A DNA stretch of 64,000 nucleotides, from the NCBI GenBank assembly GCA_012932865.1, contig SAXG01000068.1, forward strand, positions 1 through 64,000, read 5' to 3'. A program made the translations under genes and the position numbers. The notes beneath the pieces are model-generated. The model was given only the letters and a program-made list of their open reading frames with translations. It did no database searches and was not told the origin of the DNA. Origin of the DNA: Amylostereum areolatum (Eukaryota > Basidiomycota > Agaricomycetes > Russulales > Stereaceae). Positions 32,822 to 44,252 of this stretch are shown one piece after another (positions within the stretch are counted from its first letter, which is position 1; every line of letters starts with the position of its first letter).

Positions 32822-35800
32822 ATGATTGGCCTCGATCGCAATCCGCACATTCCGTCTTCGAACGCTTCCTCCGCCCTCCTCCATTCTTCCCATCCGGATC
32901 AGTTCTGGCCCTCCCTCCAAAGGGATGCCTCTCGCTCGAACCACACCTCCCCCGCCCTTCCCCCAGCCACCATATCCTCTCACGTGAACCCGCCCACTCA
33001 AGGCGGCGCGTCCAACGACGCGCCCTCCTCTCCCACTCACCGCCACTCCTCCCTCACCCCCGCTCCCGAGAGCAGCCCCCCTCGTCCCGACCGCGACCCC
33101 GACACTTCCCCTTCCGGAGACGCGCCTAGGAAGGACTCCTCCACCGACAAGGGCACAAACCCCTCCGCCCCCGCCAGCACCACCGAAGACATCGACACCG
33201 GCGCACCCTCCCCCCTGAGTGAGCTGTCTCCCGCCCCCGACGACGAGGACGAGGACGAAGATGACGAGGACGAGCCGGAGGAGCCCAAGGAGGAGCCGAA
33301 AAAGAAAACACAGGAGGTCGACAAGGGCGAGGGCCCCTCCACCCGCGCGAGGACAAAGGCCGCCAACGCTGCCAAATCCGCCCCCCGCCTCAACGGAGTC
33401 AACAAAAAACAACCCGAACAACCCCGCCACCCCTCTTCCGCCTCTTCCTCACGCCATCCCCATCCCCAGCCCATGCCCCATACCTCCGCTCCCGACTTTT
33501 CCAGGTCATTAATGTCCCACCACCAGCGCTCGCTGTCCTCGTCCCATGCGCCACCCGCCGGGAAAAACCCCAAGGTCATCACCATTTTGGATCTGAACTC
33601 GGAGCTCTTCACGTGCGCGATCCATCCTTTTCTTCCCTTTCGTCGTCTTCTAATCGTCCGCCCCCCAGCGTCTGTCTGGAAATGCAAGCATCGGGTGCTT
33701 CCCCCTCGACCGACCCTCGATTACAAGAGTAGGTCGGGTCTCGTCCATTCGGCTCCGCGCTAACTCACTTTTCCGCCCCGTACAGGTATGCCGCGCGACT
33801 GCAAGGAAATATCCATTGGTGTGCAGCCCTCGCCGATAATCGAGCTGCGGTACGCGTGCGTTCAAATCGATGACGGTTCTTGTTCGTGCTCACCTCGTTG
33901 CATCTCGCGTAGATGACCCGGGTGCCGATCCCGCCCCCCATCCTCACTTGTCCGCCGTTCATCGACCACCCTTCATTTCCGCGCATACAGGAACTTTACT
34001 CCGAAATGCCGCACATTTTCGCAAAAGACGTCGCCCGTGCACAGGCCCACCAGCAAGCGTCCGCCCCTCCTATACCTCAATCCGGCACTCCAGTCCCTTC
34101 GAACATGTCTCTCAAGCGCGACCGCTCGGAAGACATGTTCGACCCTATGAACAAGCGTCGTGATACCGGCGAACGCAAGGGGTCCATGCACCCTCCCGGT
34201 ACCCCTCTCAACCCTGCTCTTCCTCCCACTTTTCCCAAGCCTGGTTTCCCCGTTTCCGCGACACCGCAGATGCAACACAGTCCGCCCGTTCAATCGCAAC
34301 AATTCAATCCTCAATTCAACGCCGGCACCCCCGACTCTCAGCTTCATCGCGCTCGGCAGATCCAGATGCGTCAACAGGCTATACAGCAGCAGCAACAACA
34401 ACAACACCAACAGCAGCAGTTGCAGCAAGCCCAGATGGTCCAGGCTCAGCAGGCGGGACGACAAATGTCGCCGACACAGATGCTACCCGGACAGATGCTC
34501 AGTGGCGGCATGCAAGGCATGAGCAACGTTGGAGCCATGGCCGGGGGCAACATTGGGGGCGGGGACGCCCGTGGTGGTGGACTCCAGGATCAAAATCAAG
34601 TCGCTGCGTTGCTTCAACAGTATGGGAGCGTTGGCATGCAGTTCCTTCAGATACTCAGCGATCCGAACCACACCTTCTTGCGGGTAATGCAGCAACAGGT
34701 TCCCAACTTCATGTCCATGCCGCTCGCTCAGCAGCTTTCCTTGATGAACCAGGTTCATGTACGTGTGACTCGTCGTTTTTTGGGTGGCGCGCGCTGACCG
34801 TTATTTAGCAAAAGGGCATGCAGAACAAGCTGATGATGCAGCAGCAGCAACAGCAGCAACAGCAGCAGCAGCAGCAGGGACGACACACCATGCAGCAGAA
34901 CGGGGGCATGCCGGGCGCACATGGAGCAATGGCCGGCGGGATGTCTGCCGCTCAGCTCGCTAACATGGGCGGCGGAAATGCTGGTGGGATGACCCAGAAG
35001 TCGCCCATCGGTCCCCAAATGTCCGGCTCGACGCATTCACCGACATCGAACCTCTCGTTTGGCGGCGCCGGCGGTCATGGCGGCCCCAACAACGGTCTTC
35101 CAGGAGGCATGCGGGGCGAGATGGACCCTCGGATCGGCAACCCCATGATGACCCCGCAGAACATGGCCCACCTCACCCCCGCCCAACGGCAACAGATCTT
35201 GATCATGCAGCAACAGCAGCTGCAGATGCGGAATGGGATGGGAAACGCGGGCGGGTCAAATCCGGGTCAGGGGATGAACCCGCAGGCGTTTAACGGGGCT
35301 ATTAATCCTCAGCAAATTCTTGCTCATCAACAGCAGCAGCGGATCCAGCAGCAGCAACACCAGCAGCAACACCAGCAGCAACAGCAACAACAACAGCAAC
35401 AACATCAGCAGCACTCTGGATCGCCTATGCATGCGGGACCACCTGTTGGCGACATCGGCGGTGGCGGAAACGTGGGCTATGGTGGCATGCAGGGCGTCGG
35501 CATGCCGAGCATCGGTCGCAACACGCACTCCCCTTCCGACTCGGCGCCCTCGCCAATGACGCCCAGAGTCGGCCAGCAGAACGACTTCCGCGCGATGGCG
35601 ATGCAGGCCGCGCAAGGGCTGGGTCCGCGCTCGCCTCCGCAACAGGGCGGGGGTGGGTTCATCAATCCCCAGCAGATGATGGCGGGAGGGGGCGCCGGGG
35701 CGGGGGCGGGGTGGCAGCAGGAATCGCAGGGTATGCAGATGGGCGGCGGGGGCGGGGGCGGCTCGTTCGGCGTTTCTCCGCCTGGGAGCGCGCACGGCCA

Positions 35801-36056
35801 CTCGTTCCCTGGAGCAGGGGTGACGGCGGCGGCGGCGGCTGCGCCTTCGCCGAGTGGTGGGGCTGGCGGGGGTGGTGGTGGTGGTGGTGGTGTTATGCAG
35901 AGCTGGCAGGGAGGGGGAGGGGCGGGCAACTTCTCGTTTGACCCGTCGTTCGGGATGGACAATGCGGGGACGCCGGGTGGGGCGGGAGGGGGCGGGTTGG
36001 CGCAGGGGTCGCCTGTGGACGGGATCGAGTTTGGCGACTTTTTTAACTGGTCGTAG
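32822..36056 (+). CDS. SSXT/SS18-like Q-rich protein (putative SWI/SNF subunit)
   Basis: About 960 residues. A long Ser/Pro N-terminus with an acidic patch (DDEDEDEDDEDEPEEPKEEP) leads to a conserved helix pair. Spliced over short introns this reads ITILDLNSELFTVCLEMQAS, then DPRLQEYAARLQGNIHWCAA and LADNRAA. The spacing LD.N..L..C.E.Q...G....EY...L..N...W...LAD matches the SSXT N-terminal homology shared by animal SS18, plant GIF coactivators and yeast Snf11, a SWI/SNF subunit. Downstream are Met/Gln-rich tracts: polyQ at 34384-34440, 34838-34878 and 35328-35413, then Gly/Met-rich repeats, ending SPVDGIEFGDFFNWS. This layout resembles the SS18 QPGY-type activation domain. The family call is by motif only, and chromatin function is inferred. 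Stop at 36054-36056. Confidence 0.65.
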
Positions 36057-36933
36057 CGCGTTTTGGGGGCCCGGGTCGAATTATCTTTTCTAGTTGGCGA
36101 GGCGGGTGGAAGGGTGTGCTTACTATCTCAGTATCTGTCGGGCTGCTGCTTTTTTCTTTCTTCCTTTCTTTCTTCCTTTCTTTCTCCCTTTCCTCGAGTA
36201 CTATCTCTATACTCTCTCCTCCGTCTCTCTCAGATCTCGAGTCTCGTCCTTGCCGTTGTCGCGTTTGCTTGTTGCTTGCTGTTGGATATCTGTTTGTGCT
36301 TGTCTGTACTGTGTATGTAGACCTTGCGTCGCATTGTGTCTTTTGGTGTGATTTTAATGGTATACTTATGTTACCGACTCGACAGGGGATGCACCTGCTA
36401 GCGCGTATTTACATAGCTCTGGCTGAGAATATAAAATGCGGACTGGTAGTGAGGTATTGGTCCGGCGTATGCGACTGTCGCGCTTGTATATCGTAGAGAT
36501 CATCTAGGTTCGTTTTACCACCCATCCTTGCACCCATCCTTGCACCCATCCACAATCCATCCTGGATCCTTCCTGAGCTGTACTTCAGATCGAGATTCGA
36601 CTCTTCGAGGAGCTTTGAATGAGGTCACGTGACAGTACTGATTTGGTCCTATTTGGTCTTGACTTGGGGGACCTGCGTCGATATACGCTACGCCAGCCGT
36701 CAACCAAGCCACAAAACGTCTCTCGGTGAGTAATTTCCCGTCGTTATGCTGCTTCACAGACCGCGGATGCGTCGGAGGGCCCATTGGAAACGGCTAGGAG
36801 AAAGCTAGAGGTCGGAGGAATGCGTTTGGAGGATGGATGGACACAGAAGTTATGGATGACGGTCGCGGGGGCTCGGGGCGGTATGCAGTGATCCTGGACG
36901 ACGGGCTCATCGCTTGCTTTCGCAGACTAAACA
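36057..36933. other. Intergenic: pyrimidine tract and ribosomal-protein promoter
   Basis: Just after the SSXT-like stop lies a TTTCTTTCTTCC-type tract at about 36149-36195, probably in its 3' untranslated region. Closer to the L8 gene the sequence is promoter-like, and a probable untranslated-leader intron ends TTTCGCAG at about 36918-36925, just before the start codon. The open frame from 36837 crosses this point and was not accepted. Confidence 0.5.
36519..36550 (+). promoter_or_regulatory. Tandem CACCCATCCTTG repeats upstream of RPL8
   Basis: Two exact 12-bp copies of CACCCATCCTTG (36519-36530, 36531-36542) and a third partial copy CACCCATC lie about 390 bp upstream of the ribosomal protein L8 start. 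The core CACCCAT resembles the Rap1-type sites of yeast ribosomal promoters; a role here is inferred. Confidence 0.4.
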
Positions 36934-37953
36934 ATGGGAAGGGTCATTCGGGCACAGAGGCGCTCTCACGCCATCGTACGTTCTTCGTTCGTTCTCCCGG
37001 TGGGGATGCGCCGACGTGCGCGATGCTGAGATCGCGCGTTTTTCTTTCTCTGTTCACAGTTCAAGGCGCACACCCACCACAACAAGAACCCGGCCCAGTT
37101 CCGTGCTCTCGACTTTGCCGAGCGCAATGGTTACGTTCGCGGGATTGTGAAGGACATCATCCACGACGCTGGTCGGTGCGTGCCCTTTTCCTTAAGCGGG
37201 AGATAAGCTTGGACTGAAGCGTTTTTTTTCAGTGGTGCTCCCCTCGCCCGCGTCGTTTTCCGTGACCCCTACCGCTACAAGCTCCGCCAGGAGACTTTCA
37301 TCGCCACCGAGGGCCTCCACACGGGCGCCTTCATCTACGCAGGAAAGAAGGCTGCTCTTAGCGTCGGCAACGTTCTTCCCGTCGGTCAGTGCCCCGAGGG
37401 TACCATCGTCTGCAACGTCGAGGAGAAGGTCGGCGACCGCGGTGCGCTCGCCCGCACTTCCGGCAACTACGCCACCATCATCGGACACTCGCCCGAGGAG
37501 AACAAGACGCGCATTCGTCTGCCCTCCGGCTCGAAGAAGACCGTCAGCGGGAGCGCGCGTGCGACGATCGGGATCGTCGCTGGTGGTGGCCGTATCGACA
37601 AGCCTTTGCTTAAGGCTGGTCGTGCGTATCACAAGTACAAGGCCAAGCGTTACAAGTACGTTTTCGTCCCGCTTTTTATATATCGAGGCTACGTTTCTGA
37701 CTGTTGGCTGTAGCTGGCCCCGTACTCGTGGTGTGGCTATGAACCCCGTCGACCATCCTCATGGTGGTGGTAACCACCAGCATATCGGTAAGGCGTCGAC
37801 CATCGCGCGCTCTGCCGTCCCCGGTCAGAAAGTCGGTCTCATCGCCGCTCGTCGGGTACGTTGTTATTTCCTTTGGTCCGGATTGCGTGCGTTTCTCATG
37901 GTTGCGTTTAGACTGGTCTCCTGCGTGGTTCGGTCAAGGTCAAGGACGCGTAG
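36934..37953 (+). CDS. RPL2: 60S ribosomal protein L8 (uL2)
   Basis: A core large-subunit protein at the peptidyl transferase centre. ATG 36934 gives [14 protein letters not shown], then after a short intron [20 protein letters not shown] and [19 protein letters not shown]. Further exons give [31 protein letters not shown] text ([20 protein letters not shown]), [20 protein letters not shown], and [20 protein letters not shown] with the universally conserved HPHGGG loop. It ends [11 protein letters not shown] with TAG at 37951. Family length about 255. Four introns, all GT-AG and short. Expression is likely very high, and the tandem CACCCAT motif upstream may be part of its promoter. Convergent with the FGGY kinase. 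Confidence 0.95.
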
Positions 37954-38186
37954 AGCTCGTTTTTGTTCATACGTATTACTATCATGCCCTCTTTACGTTC
38001 TACTGCTTCCTCGACCCACAAAATGTTGTATGCACGACGCAAGAAACTTCATATGCCTTCGCACCATGCACCATGCACTACATGCCATCAGTCCATCCGC
38101 AAGCGTGGCTTGAATTCGTTGCATTTACATCACAAAAGCATTTCTATCTATGTGTAAGGTCCATGGCCGTTCTACGTTCGTTGTGG

Positions 38187-40350
38187 TCACTTGGAAGCCT
38201 CTTCCATCTCCTTCCTCCAGCGCCGCTGGATATCGATTGTCTCGAGGAAGATCTTGTACTTGGCCTCGAGCAGCTTCTGCTCCTTGGGCGAAGCGGCAGG
38301 CCTCACGATGGTCGCGTGCGGCGTCATCTCTTCCATCATCGTCCAGAGCGTCTTCGCGTGCTTGACCTCGTCCATGCTCTTTCCACCGTTGGCTTCGTAT
38401 TCGGCAGCGAACCGACCGAGCATGGCGGAGCCCATGACGACGGCCGCGGAGAAGGAGTGGGGGAGAACGACGGGCATGCGGCAGGCGTCCGCGAACCATT
38501 GCATGAGCGCGCTGTTCTGCGCCTGGCTGCCGGACATGTAGATCGAGGTGATCGCGTGGCCGGCGTTGTTGAGCGAGTCGACGATGTGTCGGGTTTGCAA
38601 GGCGATCGCTTCGAGGGTGAGAGCGTATTTGCGCGCGAGGTCGTGTAGGCCAGCGCTCTGGTGCGATCGTATTGGGTTAAAGATTAGCGTTTCGGAAGGG
38701 GGGGGGGGGACGCGACGTACGAGGGTGAGACCCATGAAGGCGCCGCGCATCTGAGAGTCGGCGATGGGGGAACGGTTGCCGTGCAAGTCGGGGTAGAAGT
38801 GCATGTCCTTGAGCATTTCTGTCCAGGAGGCGGCACCTTCTTCTTTCTTGATCTCCTCGAGAGTGTCCCGGAGCACTGCGTAAGGGTGTTTAGCCTGCTA
38901 GCACCGGCCGGAGGGAGATAAGTCACCTTGGTGGATGTTGGCGTTGCGCTCTTTGGCAACCTTCTGAAGCTCGGGGTATGCGGCGTGTGTGGTGATGATG
39001 AAATCGATGAGCTGGTGAGGGTGTTAGTTGGCGTATCGATGTGACAGTGCTTCAAGACTTGCCTGGCCCGTCGATGATTGCCCTCCCTCGTTCATCCACC
39101 AGCCGGGGAAAACGGGGTCCTATGTTGAAGATAAGTGGAGCTGTCACGGATGCCGGTTGCGCACAGGACGAACCTTGTATGGACCCCAAACTCCGGGAAC
39201 AAACACGCCCTCGCGACTCTGCGGCAGGTTATACAAGGCGTTCATCGTCGTGAAGCGTCGACATTACCTGCACGATATGGCAAGTACTGGTACCAGCGAT
39301 GGCAGCGAGACGGTGACCCGAGTCCTCAAAAGCAACGGGCTTGGAAAGTTGATTGCCGTCTTCATGACGAGCGGCGATCGTGCCGACCCATCCTGCGTAG
39401 CTTCGAGGCGTAAGTGCTCTGCAGCGCACGAAGAAGGAACCACCCACGCGTCGATGACACCACTGCCGACGGGCGTGCCTTCCAGAAGACCGAGTTCTTC
39501 GGCCGCTTTCTTGGAGAGACCCTTGCCGACGGGGACGCCAGCAGTGAGGAGGTCGCCATCGACGGCGCCCATTTGTTTGAATCCGTTCTGTGGAATCTCG
39601 GGGAGACCGATGGTGGTGAAGAAGTCTGCTTGCCAGCCCTTGTCCGGGACGTACGATTCCTTGCAGGTGACCGAACACGCGGAGCGCGTGGTGACTGCTG
39701 TCGCGCGATAAGTGAGGAAGTCGGGGAGATCGAAGAATTGGCATCGGGCAAAGAGCTCGGGAGACATGTGCCGTTTGAGCCAGAGAATTTTGGGCACTTC
39801 CATCTCGAGCTAGACAGAGCGTCTTGTTAGACGCTTTTATCACGGAGAACAAGGGCAGATGATGCGATTATCGACCACCATCGCGGAGAATGGTCACAGC
39901 GGAGGGGGTACGTACGCTCATAGTACCGCCGACATAGTTGAGTACGATCGACTTGGTGCCGTTGATGAGCTGGGCTTCCTTCTCCGCACGGTGGTCGGCC
40001 CAGAGCAAGATGTTGCGCTCGCCCAACTTTCCGAGGTCAGCGCCCTTGGTGACAGTGACCGGATCTCCGTTGAAGTCCGAGACGGTGGTGGAGCACGTCG
40101 CATCGAAGCCGATGCCCTTGACGTCGGATGGGCTGACCTTTCCCTCAGCCACCACGTTGCGAACAACAGACGCGATGTTGGTCCAGATCTCGATGGTGGA
40201 TTGCTCGAAGATGCGGTGGTCTTGAGGATCGCGCCAGGTGGTGATGTCTTTGGTGGAAGACGCGATGAGGGTGCCATCGTTTTTAACAAGACCGGCGCGG
40301 ACAGAGCCAGTACCGACGTCGACTCCGATATAGTAGGTCGGGGCTGGCAT
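38187..40350 (-). CDS. FGGY-family carbohydrate kinase (ribulokinase-like, YDR109C type)
   Basis: An ATP-dependent sugar kinase of the FGGY fold. ATG 40350 opens MPAPTYYIGVDVGTGSVRAG with the phosphate-1 loop DVGTGS. Next come DVKGIGFDATCST, LLWADHRAEKEAQLINGT and MDLPDFLTYRAT-like text (FFDLPDFLTYRATAVTTRSA), then the catalytic-base region after a 47-nt intron: GVIDAYAGWVGTIAAR. The C-terminal lobe has GVFVPGVWGPYK, DPVFPGWWMNEGGQSSTGQ, DMHFYPDLHGNRSPIADSQM and SGSQAQNSALMQWFADACRM. It ends MEEASK and TGA at 38187. The GGQSSTG and NRSP motifs are typical of the FGGY carbohydrate kinase (D-ribulokinase) branch, whose members repair or salvage D-ribulose. One intron, right after the GQSSTGQ codons, uses a GC donor (CAG|GCAAGT). 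Confidence 0.9.
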
Positions 40351-40763
40351 GATGGTTGGGAGGAAAGTGTGTGCGTGTCCGCCTCGTGCAACCCCGAAAC
40401 AAGTTGGAGGGAAGCCTCAGTTACGTCACGAACCGACCCCATAGGAAGAATCACCCTGAACCACCAACAATATCCTCTTACACCAGGAAATACCGAGCGG
40501 GTTTCACTCATCGATTCCGCACGCGAAGCTCCATCGTTCAAGCTATATAGATTAAGAGGGGAAGGCAAAAGCTGAAGAAGCTCGCGGTTACGCCTAACTC
40601 CTAGCCCCAGCGCTTTCCCATAGGGGTACGATATAGCTTATCGCAAGATACTTCGGATGTAGAACACAGAAGGATGGGCCGTCATTGCATATTTTGGAAA
40701 GCGTCTGGAAATACATGGGCGTGCGTGGGAGGCATATGGCAACAATACATGAGCGGGGGATGC
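40351..40763. other. Intergenic between FGGY kinase and S25
   Basis: 413 bp. It holds the promoter of the minus-strand kinase and the 3' end of the S25 gene. No other feature was seen. Confidence 0.4.
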
Positions 40764-41301
40764 TTAATCCGAGCTCGTAGTGGAGCGAGCTGAGAGAAGA
40801 GGCTGGATCAGGACGAGGATATGACTATCGAGGGACAAAAAGACGCACTGTAGATGAGCTGCCCGTGATGGTGCACGATGCGTTTGATCGAGCCCTCCTT
40901 CTCCAAATGGCGGATAGCGATGCGGGCAAGGCTACCGCTGACACGCAGCCGTTCGATGAGGATGGACTGGCTGATGAACCGGAAGGTGGGGACTTCCTTC
41001 AGGATGCGATCGTAGGTGGGCTTGTCGAGGGTGACGGCGTGTTGAGCCTTGTCCTTGACCTTGCCCTTGGACCACTTCTTCTTTTTTGCGGCCTTGCCGC
41101 CGCTTGACGATGTTGGTGCTGCTGCCTTGGCTTTGGCCTAGTGGAAAACGCGGACATCAGCAAACGATGTCTGGAAGGCCAAGTCCATCGGAACGGCTCA
41201 GATGCCATCCACCCTTTTCCACTGCGCCTGACGACATACAAAGCCTCCAGAGGGTACGGAACGCTGCTAACGAACATCAAGGCAAAAAATGCACTCACCA
41301 T
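40764..41301 (-). CDS. RPS25: 40S ribosomal protein S25 (eS25)
   Basis: A small-subunit protein near the P and E sites. Exon 1 contains only the ATG (41299-41301), followed at once by a GTGAGT donor. Exon 2 gives [60 protein letters not shown] and [20 protein letters not shown], all family signatures. The last exon completes LIYTRSTTSSD, with TAA at 40764-40766. Without the final intron the frame would read into a non-homologous tail, so the three-exon model is preferred. Length about 108 residues matches the family. Divergent from glucosidase II beta. Confidence 0.92.
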
Positions 41302-41707
41302 CTTCCTGGCCTTGTCGTCGATGAGTCGGTGAGGTCGTTGTCTGTACGGCACGCTCGTGTCCCTTCGTCGATCGGAGTTTGAACCATGTGAGCTGATTAT
41401 GTCAGGAAGTCCGAGTCGATGGCGCTCATTTGAGTCATTTCAACTCTCTTCAATCTTCGCTGTTCGGCTTCAAGCTTCAGGTTTCAGCAACCCTCTACTT
41501 TACAGTTTCGCCTCCGTACCCCCGTACGTAGCATCTTGTACACGCTAGAAGAGTCCAATCGTGCACAAATCTACGCGCGATATTTCTCATTTATTAAACT
41601 TTTCACCGACTGGGGTAAACACGTGTCAATACTTGCGACGCGACCACGTCACGCTGTTAGAGGCCGAAATCGAATATAGCTTTCCAGAACACGACCAGCG
41701 TTGGCCA
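41302..41707. promoter_or_regulatory. Divergent promoter (S25 / glucosidase II beta) with UPR-like sites
   Basis: 406 bp between start codons. Near the glucosidase II start lie CACGTGTC at 41620-41627 and CCACGTCA at 41644-41651; the latter is the reverse complement of TGACGTGG, the classical unfolded-protein-response element core. Both sit 55-90 bp upstream of an ER-protein gene, so UPR control is a reasonable inference. Confidence 0.45.
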
Positions 41708-43852
41708 ATGCACTTCGGTCTGCTCTCCATCCTCCCCTTCTTCATTTCTACTGTCGCCTCCTCTGTCGTCGATCAGACTCATGGCGTCCCTCCTGCCCTA
41801 CTGAGTCGTTACGTACCAGACGGCAAGAGATGGACATGCCTGGACGGGTCGAAGGATATCTCGTGGACGTCTGTCAACGACGACTACTGCGACTGTCCGG
41901 ATGGTAGTGATGAACCAGGTGCTTACGGGACCGCTACTTCTTCTATGTTGCTGACCTCGAGGGCGCACGTATAGGCACGGGTGCATGCCCGAATACCACA
42001 TTTCACTGCACGAATAAGGGTCACATTGGCTCGATCATCTCTGGCACACGAGTTCGAGATGGCCTTTGCGGTAAGTCGCTCGCTGTGGTCGCCTCATGTC
42101 TCTGATCTGTCCACAGAGCCCGAGTGCTGTGACGGTTCAGACGAACCCTCAGGCGTCTGTCCGAATAAGTGCAAGGAGGTAGGAGAAGCCTATCGGACAA
42201 AGCGTGAGGCTGAGCACAAGTTACGCAAAACGGTGGGTTCTCACCCCTGTACTACCTGGAGATCTGACCAAGGCAACGTCTCTTAGGGATCCAAAATCCG
42301 GGCGTCCTACATCTCTTTCGCTCAGAAGGAGAAGAAGCGTCTTGAGGGTACCATTGCAGACCTCGAGAAGGATATGGCGGCTCGCGAGGAGGAGACTTCC
42401 CGTTTGAAAGGTGCGTTCGCCTCATCCATGCAAGGGAGATGTCCTTGACGCGTACATAGACATTGTCGACAGGACAGAAGCGCTCTCCGCGGAAGCTCTC
42501 GAGGCCAAGAAGCAATCCCGTAAGTCGCATCCCCGAATGTCCTCGTCGATGGTGGACATCTCACGCCTTTCTGCCAGCACTTTACGCCTCTCTCATATCA
42601 CACTCTAACGCCCTCAAATCTCTTCAACGTGAACATAAGAAGCACCTTGAACGCGAGAAGGCTCTCGGCGACATTCTGGACACTCTTCGTCGAGGCTACA
42701 ACCCCAATTATCAAGACATGGCCGTCCTTGAAGCCGTCCGTGGCTGGGAATACCTGGAGAAGCTTCCACATATCAACGACGTTTCGCGAGACGAATCTGG
42801 CAAGAGCGAGGAGAGCGAAGAGGAAGAGGAAGAAGAACTCGAAGAGGGCATGTGGACGGCGGACGAGCTTGACACTAAGCTCGATCCTCTCTTGCGTACA
42901 GACTACGTCTCACTTCTTCTTGAGCACGACAATCATGTGGGGATCCCAACTGCAGAATCCCTGAGTGCGTGCCCGCCGTTGCTACATCTTCTCTTTACTC
43001 ATTCTTGGTCGCAGTTTATGACCCGGCTGTATATATACCCGATGCACTCATTCCACAGTACGAAACCCTGCGCGACGCTGCTCTGTCTTGGTTGCGTACG
43101 CTCGGGGTCGTCAAGGGGCCGTCTAGCACATCCTCATCTGGTGAGTTTCATCTCTATAAGCAGAGTCTGTTATAACACCGTCCTCGTTGGGTCCACAGAC
43201 GCTTCCAAATCTAAGGAAGCCTTGAGCGAGTCGGAGCGCGGCTTGATGAAGGTCAAGAAAGAACTTGACGATTCGAAACAAGACCTCGAGTGGCTGTTCG
43301 ATGCCTCGGCGTTCGGTACGGAAGGAGAATGGAAGAAGCTTGATCATGTTTGTCTGTCCAAGGATACCGGGGAGTACGTGAACTCAGTGTCTTTCGATGC
43401 GCTGACTGACATCTTGCGTAAGCTACACCTACGAGGTTTGTTTGTTCGACGAAGCCCGGCAGAAACCCAACCGCGGCGGGACGACTTTCAGTCTTGGGTT
43501 CGTCAATTGATCGTCTCTTTGTCGGTTGCTCTCATCGGTCTTCATAGTAAATTTGCATCCTGGGATCCGTCAGCCGCTGTCGGTACACCAGAATATTACA
43601 GTCGCCAGGTATACAAGTCTGGTACAAAGTGCTGGAATGGCCCTCAACGTAACCTTAAAGTATGTCGAGATGTTTCCCTTCATGGAGAAGATGCTGATGC
43701 AGTTATCCTAGCTGCATCTCACATGTGGTACGGAAAATGCTCTTCTCACTGTGCAAGAATTGGAGAAGTGTGAGTACCAGTTCACTGCAACGACACCGGC
43801 TCTGTGCCTTCCATTGAATGTGGATGAAAGCATGAAGCACAATGAACTTTAG
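41708..43852 (+). CDS. GTB1: Glucosidase II beta subunit (ER, PRKCSH type)
   Basis: The regulatory subunit of ER glucosidase II, which trims glucose from N-glycans during glycoprotein folding. ATG 41708 gives the signal peptide MHFGLLSILPFFISTVASS. Two LDL-receptor class A-like modules follow: CLDGSKDISWTSVNDDYCDC with PDGSDEPGTGAC, and FHCTNKGHIGSIISGTRVRD with ECCDGSDEPSGVCPNKC. Next are coiled coils, an acidic stretch (SEESEEEEEEELEEG), then the mannose-6-phosphate-receptor-like domain: YTYEVCLFDEARQKPNRGGT, FASWDPSAAVGTPEYYSRQV and CWNGPQRNLKLHLTCGTEN, ending in HNEL with TAG at 43850. About eight short introns keep frame. The C-terminal HNEL is a variant of the HDEL ER-retention signal. 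Confidence 0.93.
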
Positions 43853-44252
43853 AGCCTGGTTGGCAGAATATATATTGCAGTTGTTTGCACAAACATTGGG
43901 TGACTTTCCGTAGGCCTTCAATTGTGTGAATAGAATAAAGTAGACATTTTTAGACCCTGAAGCTGGGATGCCAACTGTAAGTGAGTTGCGACTGCATTAC
44001 ATTCTCGGTTCAGACCCTCAAGTAGAATAAAATCTGAAAGGGGGGACCCCCCCCCCCCAGGCTTTCAGACTATTCTGACCTCAAATATCCTTCTGCACAT
44101 CATATGCGATCCTCATATGGTAACTTCTACCCCCTCCCGGTCTCACTTCATCTTCTTGCGGCTTACCGTGCTGTTTACTCTCGGTTTACTCAAGCTTTAT
44201 GCCCAAAGCATACGGAAAGGGCTCTGACATAGAAAATGCACCTCCCACCATC
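43853..44252. other. Intergenic, 3' of GTB1 and left flank of retroelement 1
   Basis: 400 bp. It contains a run of G followed by a run of about 14 C at about 44041-44059. No gene seen. Confidence 0.4.

Noticed and set aside
32229..32825. 198-codon frame whose stop overlaps the SSXT-like ATG
   Set aside because: Ser/Pro/Arg composition of a pyrimidine-rich leader; kept only as a possible upstream ORF.
31919..33430. 503-codon minus-strand frame opposite the SSXT-like gene
   Set aside because: Composition mirrors the GC-rich plus-strand exons, and no family motif was seen.
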